DNA of 64,000 bases from an uncultured SAR202 cluster bacterium (GTDB lineage: Bacteria; Chloroflexota; Dehalococcoidia; Lucifugimonadales; Lucifugimonadaceae), in assembly GCA_902620405.1 (NCBI GenBank), contig CACNIC010000003.1, forward strand, positions 43,471 through 107,470. The letters are read 5' to 3'. The first letter of the stretch is position 1. Each line of letters opens with the position of its first letter. Position numbers and translations under genes: made by a program. Positions 1 to 10,249 of the stretch are shown here, piece by piece. The notes beneath the pieces were generated by a model. That model saw only the letters and a program-made list of their open reading frames with translations. It was not told where the DNA came from and ran no database searches.

Positions 1-135
1 GGACTAACATATAAAGAATTAGAAGAAGCGATGATAGATTCATCAAGCAAATTTTATAATCAATATAATAAGATTAGAACACCTAATTTACACAAAATGA
101 AACCAATACCAATATTTAAAAAAAATGAAAACTAA
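1..135 (+). CDS. C-terminal end of an unidentified protein, truncated by the window start
   Basis: Frame 1 is open to TAA at 133-135 (GLTYKELEEAMIDSSSKFYNQYNKIRTPNLHKMKPIPIFKKNEN*). It overlaps the next CDS by 11 bp. Confidence 0.55.
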   Translation, partial: GLTYKELEEAMIDSSSKFYNQYNKIRTPNLHKMKPIPIFKKNEN

Positions 136-1225
136 AAATTTATTCATAGCTTTAATACTTTCTGTATCTTTATTCTCGTGTACTGATAGTGAACCTGAGA
201 AAATAATTTCTAGCCCTGAAGTTAAAGAAAGCGATACCGTTAATTATCTTAATGACCTATCAGGAATTTATAAAGATGCCCTTCCTGCAATAGTTGCCAT
301 AAGAATTGATACTTTTATGGGCCCTTCAGGTTCTGGTTCTGGTTTTATATGGGATGATGAGGGTAGAATTGCAACTAACTCTCATGTTGTAAGAGAAGCT
401 GCTGCTTTTTTAGATAGTGACATAATAGTTGCTTTTCATGATGGTTATGAGTTCAAAGCAAATTTAATTGCACATGATATCTATTCAGATCTAGCCATAC
501 TAGATGTAGAATATCCTGATTTTTATGAATATAAGCCCTTATCTCTTGGTGACAGCTCAATTGTTAACGTTGGTAATCAAGCTATTGCAATTGGAAATCC
601 TTTTGGTGAAAACTTTACTTTAACATCTGGAATAATTAGTGCAATTGGAAGAGCAAGGTCTGATTTAGAAACAAATTTTTTAATTGGTTCAGTAATACAA
701 CATGATGCTTCAATTAATCCTGGAAACTCTGGAGGGCCATTATTTAACTCAAAGGGTGAGGTTATTGGAATAAATGCACAAATAGCAAGTAGATCTGGAT
801 CTAGCTCTGGTATAGGTTTCGCAATACCTATAAACACTGCAAAAAGGGTAATTCCATCGTTAATTTCAAAGAAATATTATGAGCATTCACTTCTTGGTAT
901 TGGTGCAACTGAAAAATTAACCTATGAAAGAAAAAAACAATTAGGTCTGAAAGATCAAATATTAGGTATTGAAGTTACGTATGTTGACCCAGATGGCCCT
1001 TCTGGTGATTCTGGGTTAATCGGAAGAAATGAAAATGATCCAGGAGATATTATAATCTCTATCAAAAAAGATAACACTGAATTTAAGGTAACTTCATTTA
1101 GTGGTCTTGTTAACTTATTAAACGAAAATACAGTTCCAGGTGACACTATTGAATTGACTGTAATTAGGGATAATGAAAACTTAAACTTAAATGTCAAATT
1201 AGGTTTCAGGCCTTTAATAAATTAG
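125..1225 (+). CDS. HtrA/DegP-like S1C trypsin-like serine protease with PDZ domain, lipoprotein
   Basis: Lipobox-like LFSC, TNSHVV (His), DIYSDLAIL (Asp), GNSGGPLFN (Ser), C-terminal PDZ-like region. Confidence 0.93.
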   Translation: MKTKNLFIALILSVSLFSCTDSEPEKIISSPEVKESDTVNYLNDLSGIYKDALPAIVAIRIDTFMGPSGSGSGFIWDDEGRIATNSHVVREAAAFLDSDIIVAFHDGYEFKANLIAHDIYSDLAILDVEYPDFYEYKPLSLGDSSIVNVGNQAIAIGNPFGENFTLTSGIISAIGRARSDLETNFLIGSVIQHDASINPGNSGGPLFNSKGEVIGINAQIASRSGSSSGIGFAIPINTAKRVIPSLISKKYYEHSLLGIGATEKLTYERKKQLGLKDQILGIEVTYVDPDGPSGDSGLIGRNENDPGDIIISIKKDNTEFKVTSFSGLVNLLNENTVPGDTIELTVIRDNENLNLNVKLGFRPLIN

Positions 1226-1273
1226 TGACATTAGGTTATAAAAAAAAATATTGATCTGTAGTAGGCTATAAAC

Positions 1274-2263
1274 ATGCCAAAAAAAGAAGTTAAAACAAAA
1301 GATATTGAAAATACCCTTGCTGGAATAGAGAAAACATTCGGTAAAGGATCAATAATGTTAATGAAAGATGATATCCAAGACTATGAAGAAGGTGTCATTC
1401 CAACTGGATCCATTATATTAGACATGGCTTTAGGAATTGGTGGCCTACCTAAAGGAAGAATCATTGAAATTTTTGGTGCAGAATCAGCAGGTAAAACTAC
1501 ATTAGCCTTATCAGCTGTTAACGAAGTTCAAAAACAAGGTGGAAATGCTGCTTATATTGATGTCGAGCATGCATTAGATCCATCATATTCTGGAAAAATT
1601 GGAATAGATCTTGATAAGCTTCTAGTTTCTCAGCCAGATTCAGCAGAACAAGCACTTGAAATAACAGAATATTTAGTTAAAAGCGGGAATATTGACCTTG
1701 TTGTTGTTGATAGTGTCGCTGCACTTGTGCCAACAGCTGAAATTGAAGGTCAAATGGGAGAACTTCAAATTGGATTACAGGCTAGATTAATGTCGCAAGC
1801 ATTGAGGAAGTTAACTGGAACTATTAGAAAAACTAATTGCACTGCAATATTTATAAACCAATTAAGAGAAAAAGTTGGTGTAGTTTTTGGAAACCCTGAA
1901 ACTACTCCCGGAGGGAGAGCATTAAAATTTTACAGTTCAGTTAGAATTGATCTAAGAAGAATAGAACCAATTAAAAATGGAACAGATATTGTTGGCAACA
2001 AGGTAAGAGCACGTATTGTAAAAAATAAAATGGCCCCTCCATTTAAAAAAGCAGAAATGGATATAATTTTTTCTGAAGGCATAAGTAAAGAAAGTTCACT
2101 CATTGATTTAGGTGTTGAAAAGGAAATAATTACCAAAAGCGGATCATTTTTTTCTTACGGCGACATTAGATTAGGTCAAGGAAGAGATAGTACAAGAAAA
2201 TTTCTTAAAGAAGATAAAGCAATTTTTAATGAAATTGAAAAAAAGATTAGAGAAGCTGAATAA
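1274..2263 (+). CDS. recA: Recombinase RecA
   Basis: [12 protein letters not shown] Walker [42 protein letters not shown]. Confidence 0.98.
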   Translation: MPKKEVKTKDIENTLAGIEKTFGKGSIMLMKDDIQDYEEGVIPTGSIILDMALGIGGLPKGRIIEIFGAESAGKTTLALSAVNEVQKQGGNAAYIDVEHALDPSYSGKIGIDLDKLLVSQPDSAEQALEITEYLVKSGNIDLVVVDSVAALVPTAEIEGQMGELQIGLQARLMSQALRKLTGTIRKTNCTAIFINQLREKVGVVFGNPETTPGGRALKFYSSVRIDLRRIEPIKNGTDIVGNKVRARIVKNKMAPPFKKAEMDIIFSEGISKESSLIDLGVEKEIITKSGSFFSYGDIRLGQGRDSTRKFLKEDKAIFNEIEKKIREAE

Positions 2264-2322
2264 CAAGGATTTACAATATTCTCCCATCATCATAAAATCA
2301 CATTTCATAATTAAATTTTAAA

Positions 2323-3585
2323 TTGTATAACTCACTAATTATAATATTCATACTTCTTTTATTGAGTGCTCTAATAAGTGCATCTGAAGCAAGTATAATT
2401 GCAGTAAATAAGATAAGAATAAAACACCTTTCGCAAGAAGGTAATAGAAGAGCAAAACTAATTTCAAAAATTCAAGATAATTTTGAAGACTTTTTTGCTA
2501 CTATTTTGTTTATTGGTAACTTGCTAAACATTACAGTAGCAACTATAGGTACAAGCCTTGCAATAAGTATAATTGGCGAAAACTCTGCTACAGCAATACT
2601 AATTGCATCTCTAGTAACAACTGTTGTGATAGTAGTTATTGGAGAATTAACTCCCAAAGCAGTATCAACAATTAATCCAGAAAAATGGGCCTTAGCTACT
2701 TCGGATATTGTTAGCATATTAATCAAAACAACAAAACCTTTAGTTTTTATATTTGCATTAATACCTAAAACTTTAAATAGAATTTTCAAATCAAATGGTG
2801 ATAATTCTGCTCCATCTGTGACTAAAGGTGAACTAAGAATGCTAATTGATGTTGGTGAAGAAGAGGGAACTGTAAATATTGATCAAGGTGAAATGTTAGA
2901 AAATGTATTTAGATTTGCAGAAACTGAAGCAAAAGAAATTATGACCCCTAGAAATAATATTGAATGGGTACACTTTGAAACGTCATTTAGTGACTTTTTA
3001 AAAATTTATAAAAACCACCCTCACTCAAGATTTCCTGTTTTTGATGATAATTATGATGATGTAGTAGGGATATTATCAACTAAAGATGTTATGACATCTT
3101 TAGCAACAAATAAATTAAATGACAAATCAGTCGTAAGCTCAATTATGAGGACACCATTGTTTATACCTGAATCAAAAAGATTAGATGAACTTTTCACAGA
3201 AATGAGAAGAACTGGAAATAAGGTTTCTTTGATTGTTGATGAATTTGGTGGCGTTTCTGGTTTAATAACATTAACTTCTTTAATTGAGAAGATAGTAGGA
3301 TCGACTGGTGAAGAAGGAATAAGGCCTAAAGAGAAATACATTATATTGGAACCAAATACATATGAAATTGATGGAGCAATGAATATCGATGAAGCAAATG
3401 ATGAACTTGGACTTAATATCCCGGTAGGAGATTATGAAACTATTGCAGGGTTTATATTAGAAAATTTTCAAAAAATACCAGATATTGGTGAGAAAACAAG
3501 CTACGGAAATTTAAGAATTACTATTAATGAAGTTGATGGATCAAGAATATCAAAAGTTAGAATAAGAAAAAGACTTGAAGAATAA
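2323..3585 (+). CDS. CNNM/CorC-type hemolysin-family membrane protein with CBS domains and CorC_HlyC domain
   Basis: N-terminal DUF21-like TM region (SASEASIIAVNKIRIKHL), EIMTPRNNIEWV CBS start, C-terminal transporter-associated domain; TTG start. Confidence 0.9.
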   Translation: MYNSLIIIFILLLLSALISASEASIIAVNKIRIKHLSQEGNRRAKLISKIQDNFEDFFATILFIGNLLNITVATIGTSLAISIIGENSATAILIASLVTTVVIVVIGELTPKAVSTINPEKWALATSDIVSILIKTTKPLVFIFALIPKTLNRIFKSNGDNSAPSVTKGELRMLIDVGEEEGTVNIDQGEMLENVFRFAETEAKEIMTPRNNIEWVHFETSFSDFLKIYKNHPHSRFPVFDDNYDDVVGILSTKDVMTSLATNKLNDKSVVSSIMRTPLFIPESKRLDELFTEMRRTGNKVSLIVDEFGGVSGLITLTSLIEKIVGSTGEEGIRPKEKYIILEPNTYEIDGAMNIDEANDELGLNIPVGDYETIAGFILENFQKIPDIGEKTSYGNLRITINEVDGSRISKVRIRKRLEE

Positions 3586-3598
3586 TTAATAAAAAATT

Positions 3599-4594
3599 AT
3601 GAATATGATTGAAGAGACATTAATTAGTAATCTTGAAAGATTTAATCTATTAGGCAAGAAACTCGTAATTGGATTCTCAGGAGGTGGGGATTCAACATCT
3701 TTAATAATTGCTTTAAATGAATTAAGAAAAAAATATTCTCAATTAAATTTTGAAGCATTTCATGTAAATTATGGCCTCAGAAAAGAGTCAGATAAAGATC
3801 AAGAATTTGTAGAAAATATTTGCAATAAAATGAACATAAATTTAACTAATAAAAATTTAAAAGATCAAAAATTAATACCGGATTCTGATTCAGAAGAAAA
3901 TTTAAGAAATATTAGATACAACATAATTTCATCTCATATTATTGAAACTAAATCCTATTGCTTAATTACAGCACATAACTTAAATGATCACGTAGAAACT
4001 TTTTTAATGAAATTAACTAGAGGTGCAGGATTAAAAGGAATGGAAGGATTAAAATATTTTTCTATAATAAATAAATTTAAAGGTTTAAAAATTTTTAGGC
4101 CATTTATTGAAATCAAAAAAAAAGATCTTTTTGATTACTGTATTTCAAAAAATATAAATCCAATAAATGACAGTTCAAATTATGATAATAAATACTCGAG
4201 AAACAGAATAAGGAATAATGTGATACCAGAATTTGAAAAATTAAATCCAGATTTTTTAAATACAATAAATAGGGTGACATATGTAGCAAGCGAAGTAAAT
4301 TCTTATCAAAATAAATTAACTGAAGAAAAATATCAAAAAATAAAATTATTCGAAAATAAATATGAAATATCTTTTGATAGATCAAAATTTAATTTACTTG
4401 AGGATGTAGAAAAGAAATTGATCATTAAAACAAAATGTGAATCTTTTTCAAATTCAATATTTATTGAAAAAAAACATTTAGATATTGTCATAAATAAATG
4501 CTTATCTCAAAGTAAAGAATTTTCATTGGATATGCCGGGGCCAGTAATTATAAAAGCAAATAAAGATGAAGTAATAATAAGTTTTAGTTGCTGA
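3599..4594 (+). CDS. tilS: tRNA(Ile)-lysidine synthase
   Basis: PP-loop GFSGGGDSTSL, TAHNLNDHVETFLMKLTRGAGLKGM. Confidence 0.93.
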   Translation: MNMIEETLISNLERFNLLGKKLVIGFSGGGDSTSLIIALNELRKKYSQLNFEAFHVNYGLRKESDKDQEFVENICNKMNINLTNKNLKDQKLIPDSDSEENLRNIRYNIISSHIIETKSYCLITAHNLNDHVETFLMKLTRGAGLKGMEGLKYFSIINKFKGLKIFRPFIEIKKKDLFDYCISKNINPINDSSNYDNKYSRNRIRNNVIPEFEKLNPDFLNTINRVTYVASEVNSYQNKLTEEKYQKIKLFENKYEISFDRSKFNLLEDVEKKLIIKTKCESFSNSIFIEKKHLDIVINKCLSQSKEFSLDMPGPVIIKANKDEVIISFSC

Positions 4595-5666
4595 ATAACA
4601 TTTTATTTAATCTTGCACCAGGAAGAATTCCAGGAACTTGACCACGTTTTGACACTGGATTCCCATCTATTAGTTTCAAATAAGAACCTATTTTAATTGG
4701 TTTTCTGCAAGCTATATACCTATCAACACCAATTGCTTGAACAAGTCTTCTGTTTAGGTTGTTAGCAGGCATATCTTCAAGATTTTGATTTTCAAAATTA
4801 GGATTTGATTCACTTTGCCACTCTTTTTCAACTTCAATAATTTCTTTAATTAATGATGGATCAAGATCACCTGAAATTGACAATTGAGTATTTATGAATC
4901 CTAGTTGATCAAGTCTTTCTCTAACTTCCCTTAAAGTTTCGCCTTTTATCCCTCCTCTTTCTTCTGGCGTTTCTAATTTAAGTCCACGAATTGAAGGAAA
5001 ATTTTCTACTACTTTCTTTGCTTCTTCCCCCTCATCGCCAAGAATTCCTACACTTACAACTTTTGGAAGCTCAGAATCACCGCTATTCACTAATGCTTCT
5101 GCGGCCTCAACAACATCTCCCATTATTACAACTAAGGATTCATTCATGCTTCCTACTGGAGTTAAGTCTGCAAGGCTTGCTCCAAGAATTGAAGAACAAC
5201 CTTTAGCGCCCCCTTGTATTGAAGAATAATCCATTATCCCAACAACATTAGGGTGAACATGAGGTGCACCAAAGTTAACAATAGGTATACCTTCGGAAGA
5301 GTCGACACATTCTTTTGCAGCTGTTGCCCATCCTGACGAAGAAGATATTATTCCGTTTATAGCAGTTATGTAATTCGCAATTACTGCAAAAGTGCAACTT
5401 AAACGTAGAATAACTTCACCTTTTGTAAAAATATCACCATCATTTAAAGACAAAACTTCATCTCTAAATGCCTTCGGAAGGAACCTAGAAATAATTTGTG
5501 AAATTTCTCCATAGCCACTAAAAACACCTTGCTCTTTAGAAATGAACTCTATTGTTATATTTGGGTTTAATCCCTGGTCTCTTAATATCTCTGATGTTCT
5601 TCGTAAACTAGCTTCTGCAGTTTCACCAACAAGTACTAATTTATTTAAATCAAATTTATCACTCAT
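4584..5666 (-). CDS. Nicotinate phosphoribosyltransferase-like protein
   Basis: NAPRTase-family pattern: FSGYGE, long GDIFTKGEVILRL stretch, ATAAKE...FGAPHVHP, conserved TPEERGGIKGET region. Confidence 0.7.
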   Translation of the reverse strand: MSDKFDLNKLVLVGETAEASLRRTSEILRDQGLNPNITIEFISKEQGVFSGYGEISQIISRFLPKAFRDEVLSLNDGDIFTKGEVILRLSCTFAVIANYITAINGIISSSSGWATAAKECVDSSEGIPIVNFGAPHVHPNVVGIMDYSSIQGGAKGCSSILGASLADLTPVGSMNESLVVIMGDVVEAAEALVNSGDSELPKVVSVGILGDEGEEAKKVVENFPSIRGLKLETPEERGGIKGETLREVRERLDQLGFINTQLSISGDLDPSLIKEIIEVEKEWQSESNPNFENQNLEDMPANNLNRRLVQAIGVDRYIACRKPIKIGSYLKLIDGNPVSKRGQVPGILPGARLNKMLFSN

Positions 5667-6370
5667 TTTCCAAATCTCAATCTTACAAGACCAATCAGAT
5701 CATTAATTATTGTTGATATTAAATTCACACTAGAATCACTATCATCTATCCATGTTACAGGTACTTCACATATAGATAAATTATTTTTTTCAGCTTTATA
5801 TAATATTTCAGTATCAAAGAACCACTCTTTGTCTTTACAATCATCAATTACTTTTAATATGGCTTCTTTCTTAGCAAATTTAAATCCACATTGAGCATCA
5901 TAAAAATTTACAGATAATATTGTCCTAAATATTTTGCTATAAGTTCTTGAAATTATTTCCCTTTTTAAACTTCTACCAATGACTTTAGAGCCTTTTATCA
6001 ACCTAGAAGCTATTACAATATCATAATTTTCATTTACTATTTTATTTATAAATTTAGGCAAAATTTCAATATCTGTAGAAAGATCAGAATCCATATAGCC
6101 ATATATATCTGAACTACTTGATAACCATGCATTTTTTAATGCTTGACCCTTACCAGGTTCGTCAATTGAAATTACTCTGCACCTTTTATATTTTTCTTGC
6201 AGTGATTTTGATATTTGTAAAGTATTATCATTGGAACCATTTTCAGCTATTGTTATCACCCAATCTTGTTCAATGTTTTTAGAAAGAAAATCATACAGCC
6301 TCATAAATCTTTTTTCTAATTTTTTAGATTCATTGTATACAGGCAGTACTATATCTATTGAGTTTTTCAT
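5663..6370 (-). CDS. Family 2 glycosyltransferase (dolichyl-phosphate glucosyltransferase/DPM-like)
   Basis: DIVLPVYNES, AENGSNDNT, YMDSDLSTD, YDAQCGFKFAKKEA. Confidence 0.88.
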   Translation of the reverse strand: MKNSIDIVLPVYNESKKLEKRFMRLYDFLSKNIEQDWVITIAENGSNDNTLQISKSLQEKYKRCRVISIDEPGKGQALKNAWLSSSSDIYGYMDSDLSTDIEILPKFINKIVNENYDIVIASRLIKGSKVIGRSLKREIISRTYSKIFRTILSVNFYDAQCGFKFAKKEAILKVIDDCKDKEWFFDTEILYKAEKNNLSICEVPVTWIDDSDSSVNLISTIINDLIGLVRLRFGK

Positions 6371-7869
6371 TAATGAGTAAATCTCCTTTGGTTTGTAAAA
6401 ATCATAGATATGCCCTTATTATTGGCCTCTTCAATAACTTTGGTATCATTAATTGATCCTCCCGGCTGAATTATACATTTCACTCCAAGATCACTTGCTT
6501 TAGTTATTGAGTCTGGGAATGGGAAAAAAGCATCTGATGCCAATATGCAACCAATACTTTTTTTACCTGCCACTTCACCGGCAATTTTGACACTCATTAC
6601 TCTATTTGGTTGGCCAGCACCCATGCCTAATAATGTATTATTTTTGACTAAAATAATTGCGTTAGATTTAATAAATAAACATAATTTCCATGCAAATTTT
6701 AAATCTTCAAGTTCCTGATTAGAAGGCTTAATTTCTGTTACTACTTTTAATTCGTATTTTTCATCAAGATTTTGAGATTGAGCTAATAAACCACCTGATA
6801 TAGATCTATAATGAAGTTGATTATAAGAAGAATATGTTGCTTGTAGAATTCTAAGATTTTTTCTTTTTTGCAATACCTCTAATGCCTTTCTGCTAAATTT
6901 TGGAGCAACAACTATCTCAAAAAAACTTTTTACTATTTCATTTGCAACATTTTCTTGTAGCAATGAATTAAAACCTAAAATTCCTCCGTAGGCTGATACA
7001 GGGTCTCCATTAACTGCGTTATTAAAAGCATCTATTTGATTAGAATTTATTGATAACCCACAAACATTTGTATGCTTTACCACAGAAACACAATTTTTTT
7101 TAAAATTATTTACTGCATTAAATGCAACATCTGCATCAAGATAATTATTATAAGACATTTCCTTTCCAGAAATAAGAATTGAATTTGCTATTCCATTTTC
7201 TAATTTATTTCTTTGTATGTAACCAGACTGATGAGGGTTCTCGCCATATCTAAGTTTATTAAATTTATTATTATTTAAGCTAATAGCATTTTGATTATCT
7301 GATAAATAATTTGCAATTTTAATGTCATAATCTGAAAGCAAATTGAACACTTTAGCTGCTAACTTTTTCCTTGTATCATAATTTAAATTATTTTCTAAAA
7401 TGCAATTTAGAACAAATTCATAATCCGATGGATCTGAAATTACTACCACATCATTATAATTTTTTGCTGCAGCTCTTAGTATTGAAGCGCCTCCAATATC
7501 AATATTTTCAATTGCTTCTTCATTACTAAATTGATTTGAGTTAATCACCTTTTCAAATTTATACAGATTGCAAATAACCATATCAATTTTATTTATATTG
7601 AATTTTTTTAAATCGATATTATGATTTTTGGAATTTTTTTTTGAAAGGATTCCAGCAAAAATTTTTGGATGCAAAGATTTTACTCTTCCATCAAGAATTT
7701 CAGGAAAATCAATATAATCTGATATTTCTGTAGAATGAATATCATTATTTTTTAAATATTTATGTGTACCAGAAGTAGCTATTATTTCAATTTCAGTGTA
7801 AAAGCCTGTTAGATTTTTTAAAAATGAAACAATACCTTTAGTCTCAGAAATACTTATTAATACTCTCAT
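6370..7869 (-). CDS. purH: Bifunctional AICAR formyltransferase/IMP cyclohydrolase
   Basis: ISETKGIVSFLKNL, GRVKSLHPKIFAGIL, LRYGENPHQ, VKHTNVCG, IQPGGSINDTKVIEEAN. Confidence 0.97.
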   Translation of the reverse strand: MRVLISISETKGIVSFLKNLTGFYTEIEIIATSGTHKYLKNNDIHSTEISDYIDFPEILDGRVKSLHPKIFAGILSKKNSKNHNIDLKKFNINKIDMVICNLYKFEKVINSNQFSNEEAIENIDIGGASILRAAAKNYNDVVVISDPSDYEFVLNCILENNLNYDTRKKLAAKVFNLLSDYDIKIANYLSDNQNAISLNNNKFNKLRYGENPHQSGYIQRNKLENGIANSILISGKEMSYNNYLDADVAFNAVNNFKKNCVSVVKHTNVCGLSINSNQIDAFNNAVNGDPVSAYGGILGFNSLLQENVANEIVKSFFEIVVAPKFSRKALEVLQKRKNLRILQATYSSYNQLHYRSISGGLLAQSQNLDEKYELKVVTEIKPSNQELEDLKFAWKLCLFIKSNAIILVKNNTLLGMGAGQPNRVMSVKIAGEVAGKKSIGCILASDAFFPFPDSITKASDLGVKCIIQPGGSINDTKVIEEANNKGISMIFTNQRRFTH

Positions 7870-7959
7870 AATAGTTATAATTGTTTACATACTTATTAGA
7901 AATAAGTTTTATAAATGTTAATTATCTCATTTTAAATGTATGAATCAAAAATTATAAAA

Positions 7960-8694
7960 TTATGACAATTTAAAAATTCCAAAAAATTCTTGGTTACCTT
8001 TTTTTCCTTTAAGTTCAGATTTTTTTAAAACTAATAAATTTAATCCTATTCTTTGTAAATTCTTGATAACTTTATCAAGGATTTTTGGTATTAAAAAAAT
8101 ATTTTTGATTACTCCCCCATAATCCACTTGGTCTTTATTGGCTTCGAATTGGGGTTTAATTAATATAATTAAAATTGAATCTTTGTCTAAAAATTTCTTT
8201 AATTGACTTGCAATCATTGTCACAGAAATAAATGATACATCCACTACAATAATATCTAATTTTTTGACACCAATATCAAAGTCATATCTAGCATTAATAT
8301 TTTCAAAAAAATCAACTTTTGGATCATTTTTAACTAATGGATCTAACTGAGATCTGCCAACATCAATGCAGTATACTTTTTTTGCTCCATTTTTTATAAG
8401 TGCATGTGTAAAACCACCTGTTGAAGCACCAACATCAAGACATTCTTTTCCTTTAATAATAATTTTAGAGCCAGCTAACAAATTATTAAGTTTTTCGCCT
8501 CCTCGAGAAACAAATTTTTGATGGATAATTTTTACTTCAGTATTTTCATTTACCATTGTATGCCTAAATAAAAATTTTGAATTATAATTTTTTATTCTTA
8601 CTTTTCTCTTATTAATTAAATTTGTCGCTTCATTGATAGATTTTACTAATTTTTTATTTAGAAGAAATTGGTCAAGTCTTATCTTTTTAGTCAT
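7960..8694 (-). CDS. tlyA: TlyA-family rRNA methyltransferase (S4 + FtsJ-like domains)
   Basis: N-terminal S4 domain, FVSRGGEKL, CLDVGASTGGFTHALIKNGAKKVYCIDVG, VSFISVT. Confidence 0.93.
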   Translation of the reverse strand: MTKKIRLDQFLLNKKLVKSINEATNLINKRKVRIKNYNSKFLFRHTMVNENTEVKIIHQKFVSRGGEKLNNLLAGSKIIIKGKECLDVGASTGGFTHALIKNGAKKVYCIDVGRSQLDPLVKNDPKVDFFENINARYDFDIGVKKLDIIVVDVSFISVTMIASQLKKFLDKDSILIILIKPQFEANKDQVDYGGVIKNIFLIPKILDKVIKNLQRIGLNLLVLKKSELKGKKGNQEFFGIFKLS

Positions 8695-9523
8695 TATAGT
8701 ATTTTAAAATTTCGTTATATTTTGGAATTTTTTTATCAGAAATACCAGTTACAGATAATGAAGCAGAAATATTGGATAAAACAGCGCTTTCATTCAGATC
8801 TTTTTTCATAAGATAGTAAAATATTATAAATGATGCACTCCAGACATCTCCAGCACCAGTTTCATCAACATCAATTACATCAATAGTTTCAAAAAGTTTA
8901 ACCTCATTATTAGTAATTATTTTTACTCCTTTTTTACCCATTGTGTAACAAACTATCCTAGAATATTCTGATATTTTCATTGCATTTTCAAAATTTGTAT
9001 CAATTTCAGAAAGCATTACTGCATCAAAAATCTCAAATTTAATATTAGGTAATTTTTTCTTAGGAATTATACTTTGATCGCATTCTTTTCTCATAAATCC
9101 TTGAAGATTACATATTTTTATACTTTTATTAAAAAAATTAAAAAAATTTGGATCTAATTCATCAAAAATTGGACAATAAAAAACAATTTTGGGTTCAATT
9201 TTTTTTAATTTATGCAAAAGATTTTCTAGAATTATTTTTCCCGAAGGATTTAATATCTTTTGGTTTCTTTCACCATTTTTATATGAATTTTCAAAAATTG
9301 TATGTAGTTGAGTTTTTTGAGAAATTATTCTATTCAGATCAATTTTTTTACTAAGATCAAAGCTGTTTGAAACTTCAGTAATTATTCTCAAATCATATCC
9401 TAATTTTTCAGCTACCTTGTAGGCATAAAAAGAAGTTCCCCCAATTGACTTATAAACTTTATTATTTATTTTATTAATATCTTCTGTGACATTACCTATT
9501 GTTAGAATATCGATGGTTTTCAC
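8687..9523 (-). CDS. PfkB-family carbohydrate kinase
   Basis: GGTSFYAYKVAEKLGYD N-terminal motif, VDETGAGDVWSASFI PfkB signature 2. Confidence 0.88.
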   Translation of the reverse strand: MKTIDILTIGNVTEDINKINNKVYKSIGGTSFYAYKVAEKLGYDLRIITEVSNSFDLSKKIDLNRIISQKTQLHTIFENSYKNGERNQKILNPSGKIILENLLHKLKKIEPKIVFYCPIFDELDPNFFNFFNKSIKICNLQGFMRKECDQSIIPKKKLPNIKFEIFDAVMLSEIDTNFENAMKISEYSRIVCYTMGKKGVKIITNNEVKLFETIDVIDVDETGAGDVWSASFIIFYYLMKKDLNESAVLSNISASLSVTGISDKKIPKYNEILKYYND

Positions 9524-10249
9524 TTATTTTAATTTAATTACAACCTGCCTTCTCGGTCCGGTTCCTTGGCTTTCAGTAACAACTTTTTTATCTTTTTCTA
9601 AAGCTAAATGAATTATTCTCCTATCAAAAGGTGACATTGGGTCCATTTTAATTGGCTTACCATATTTAATTACTTTCTTTGCATTACTTTCAGCAATAGA
9701 AACTAAATTTGATCTTCTTCTTTCTTGGTAACCCTCTACATCTAAAATTACTCTTACTCTTTTATCGAGTTGTCTTTTTATGATAAATGAAATAAGAAAT
9801 TCAAATGATCTTAATGTTTCCCCTTTTCTGCCAATTATTAAGCCTGAATCATCTCCTTCAATTTCAAAATATAGAGACTTTGTATCAAAATCATCTTTAT
9901 CTCTAAAAAAAGTTTTTACATCAACTTTAAGACTTGATAGTAGATAATTTACTATATCAATTGCCAATTTCTCTGTTTCTTCATCAATGTCATCTAATTC
10001 TCTAGCCATATTTTTTTCAGACTTTTTTGAATCTTTGGCCTTTGGTTTACTTTTAGTAGCTTTTTTAGGTTTTGATTTGTCATCATAACTAACATTTATG
10101 ATAGCTGGCTCACCGCCTAAACCTAGAATACCTGACTTGCCAGGTGAAACAACTTCAATTTTAACCTCTTCTAGATTTACGTTTAGATCTTCTAGAGCGA
10201 TTTTTGTTGCTTCCTCCACTGTCTTGCCTTGGAATTGTTGTGATCCCAT
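9524..10249 (-). CDS. jag: Jag/KhpB RNA-binding protein (Jag_N + KH + R3H)
   Basis: FQGKTVEEAT..., LIIGRKGETLRSFEFLI, R3H-like MSPFDRRIIHLALEKDKKVVTESQGTGPRRQVVI; strong SD GGAGG upstream. Confidence 0.94.
   Translation of the reverse strand: MGSQQFQGKTVEEATKIALEDLNVNLEEVKIEVVSPGKSGILGLGGEPAIINVSYDDKSKPKKATKSKPKAKDSKKSEKNMARELDDIDEETEKLAIDIVNYLLSSLKVDVKTFFRDKDDFDTKSLYFEIEGDDSGLIIGRKGETLRSFEFLISFIIKRQLDKRVRVILDVEGYQERRRSNLVSIAESNAKKVIKYGKPIKMDPMSPFDRRIIHLALEKDKKVVTESQGTGPRRQVVIKLK

Noticed and set aside
1226-1273. Leaderless promoter/SOS box for recA (TATAAA next to ATG)
   Set aside because: The -10-like hexamer is only 1 nt from ATG, with no matching -35, and the lexA palindrome is not repeated here.
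2472-2789. Antisense ORF of 105 aa; similarly 577-837, 955-1197, 3051-3341, 14326-14721, 29383-29685, 36375-36683
   Set aside because: All are shadow ORFs opposite conserved genes with no domain signature.
7891-7907. Palindrome ACTTATT-AGA-AATAAGT between tlyA and purH as operator or terminator
   Set aside because: Short AT-rich arms and a weak hairpin; not convincing alone.
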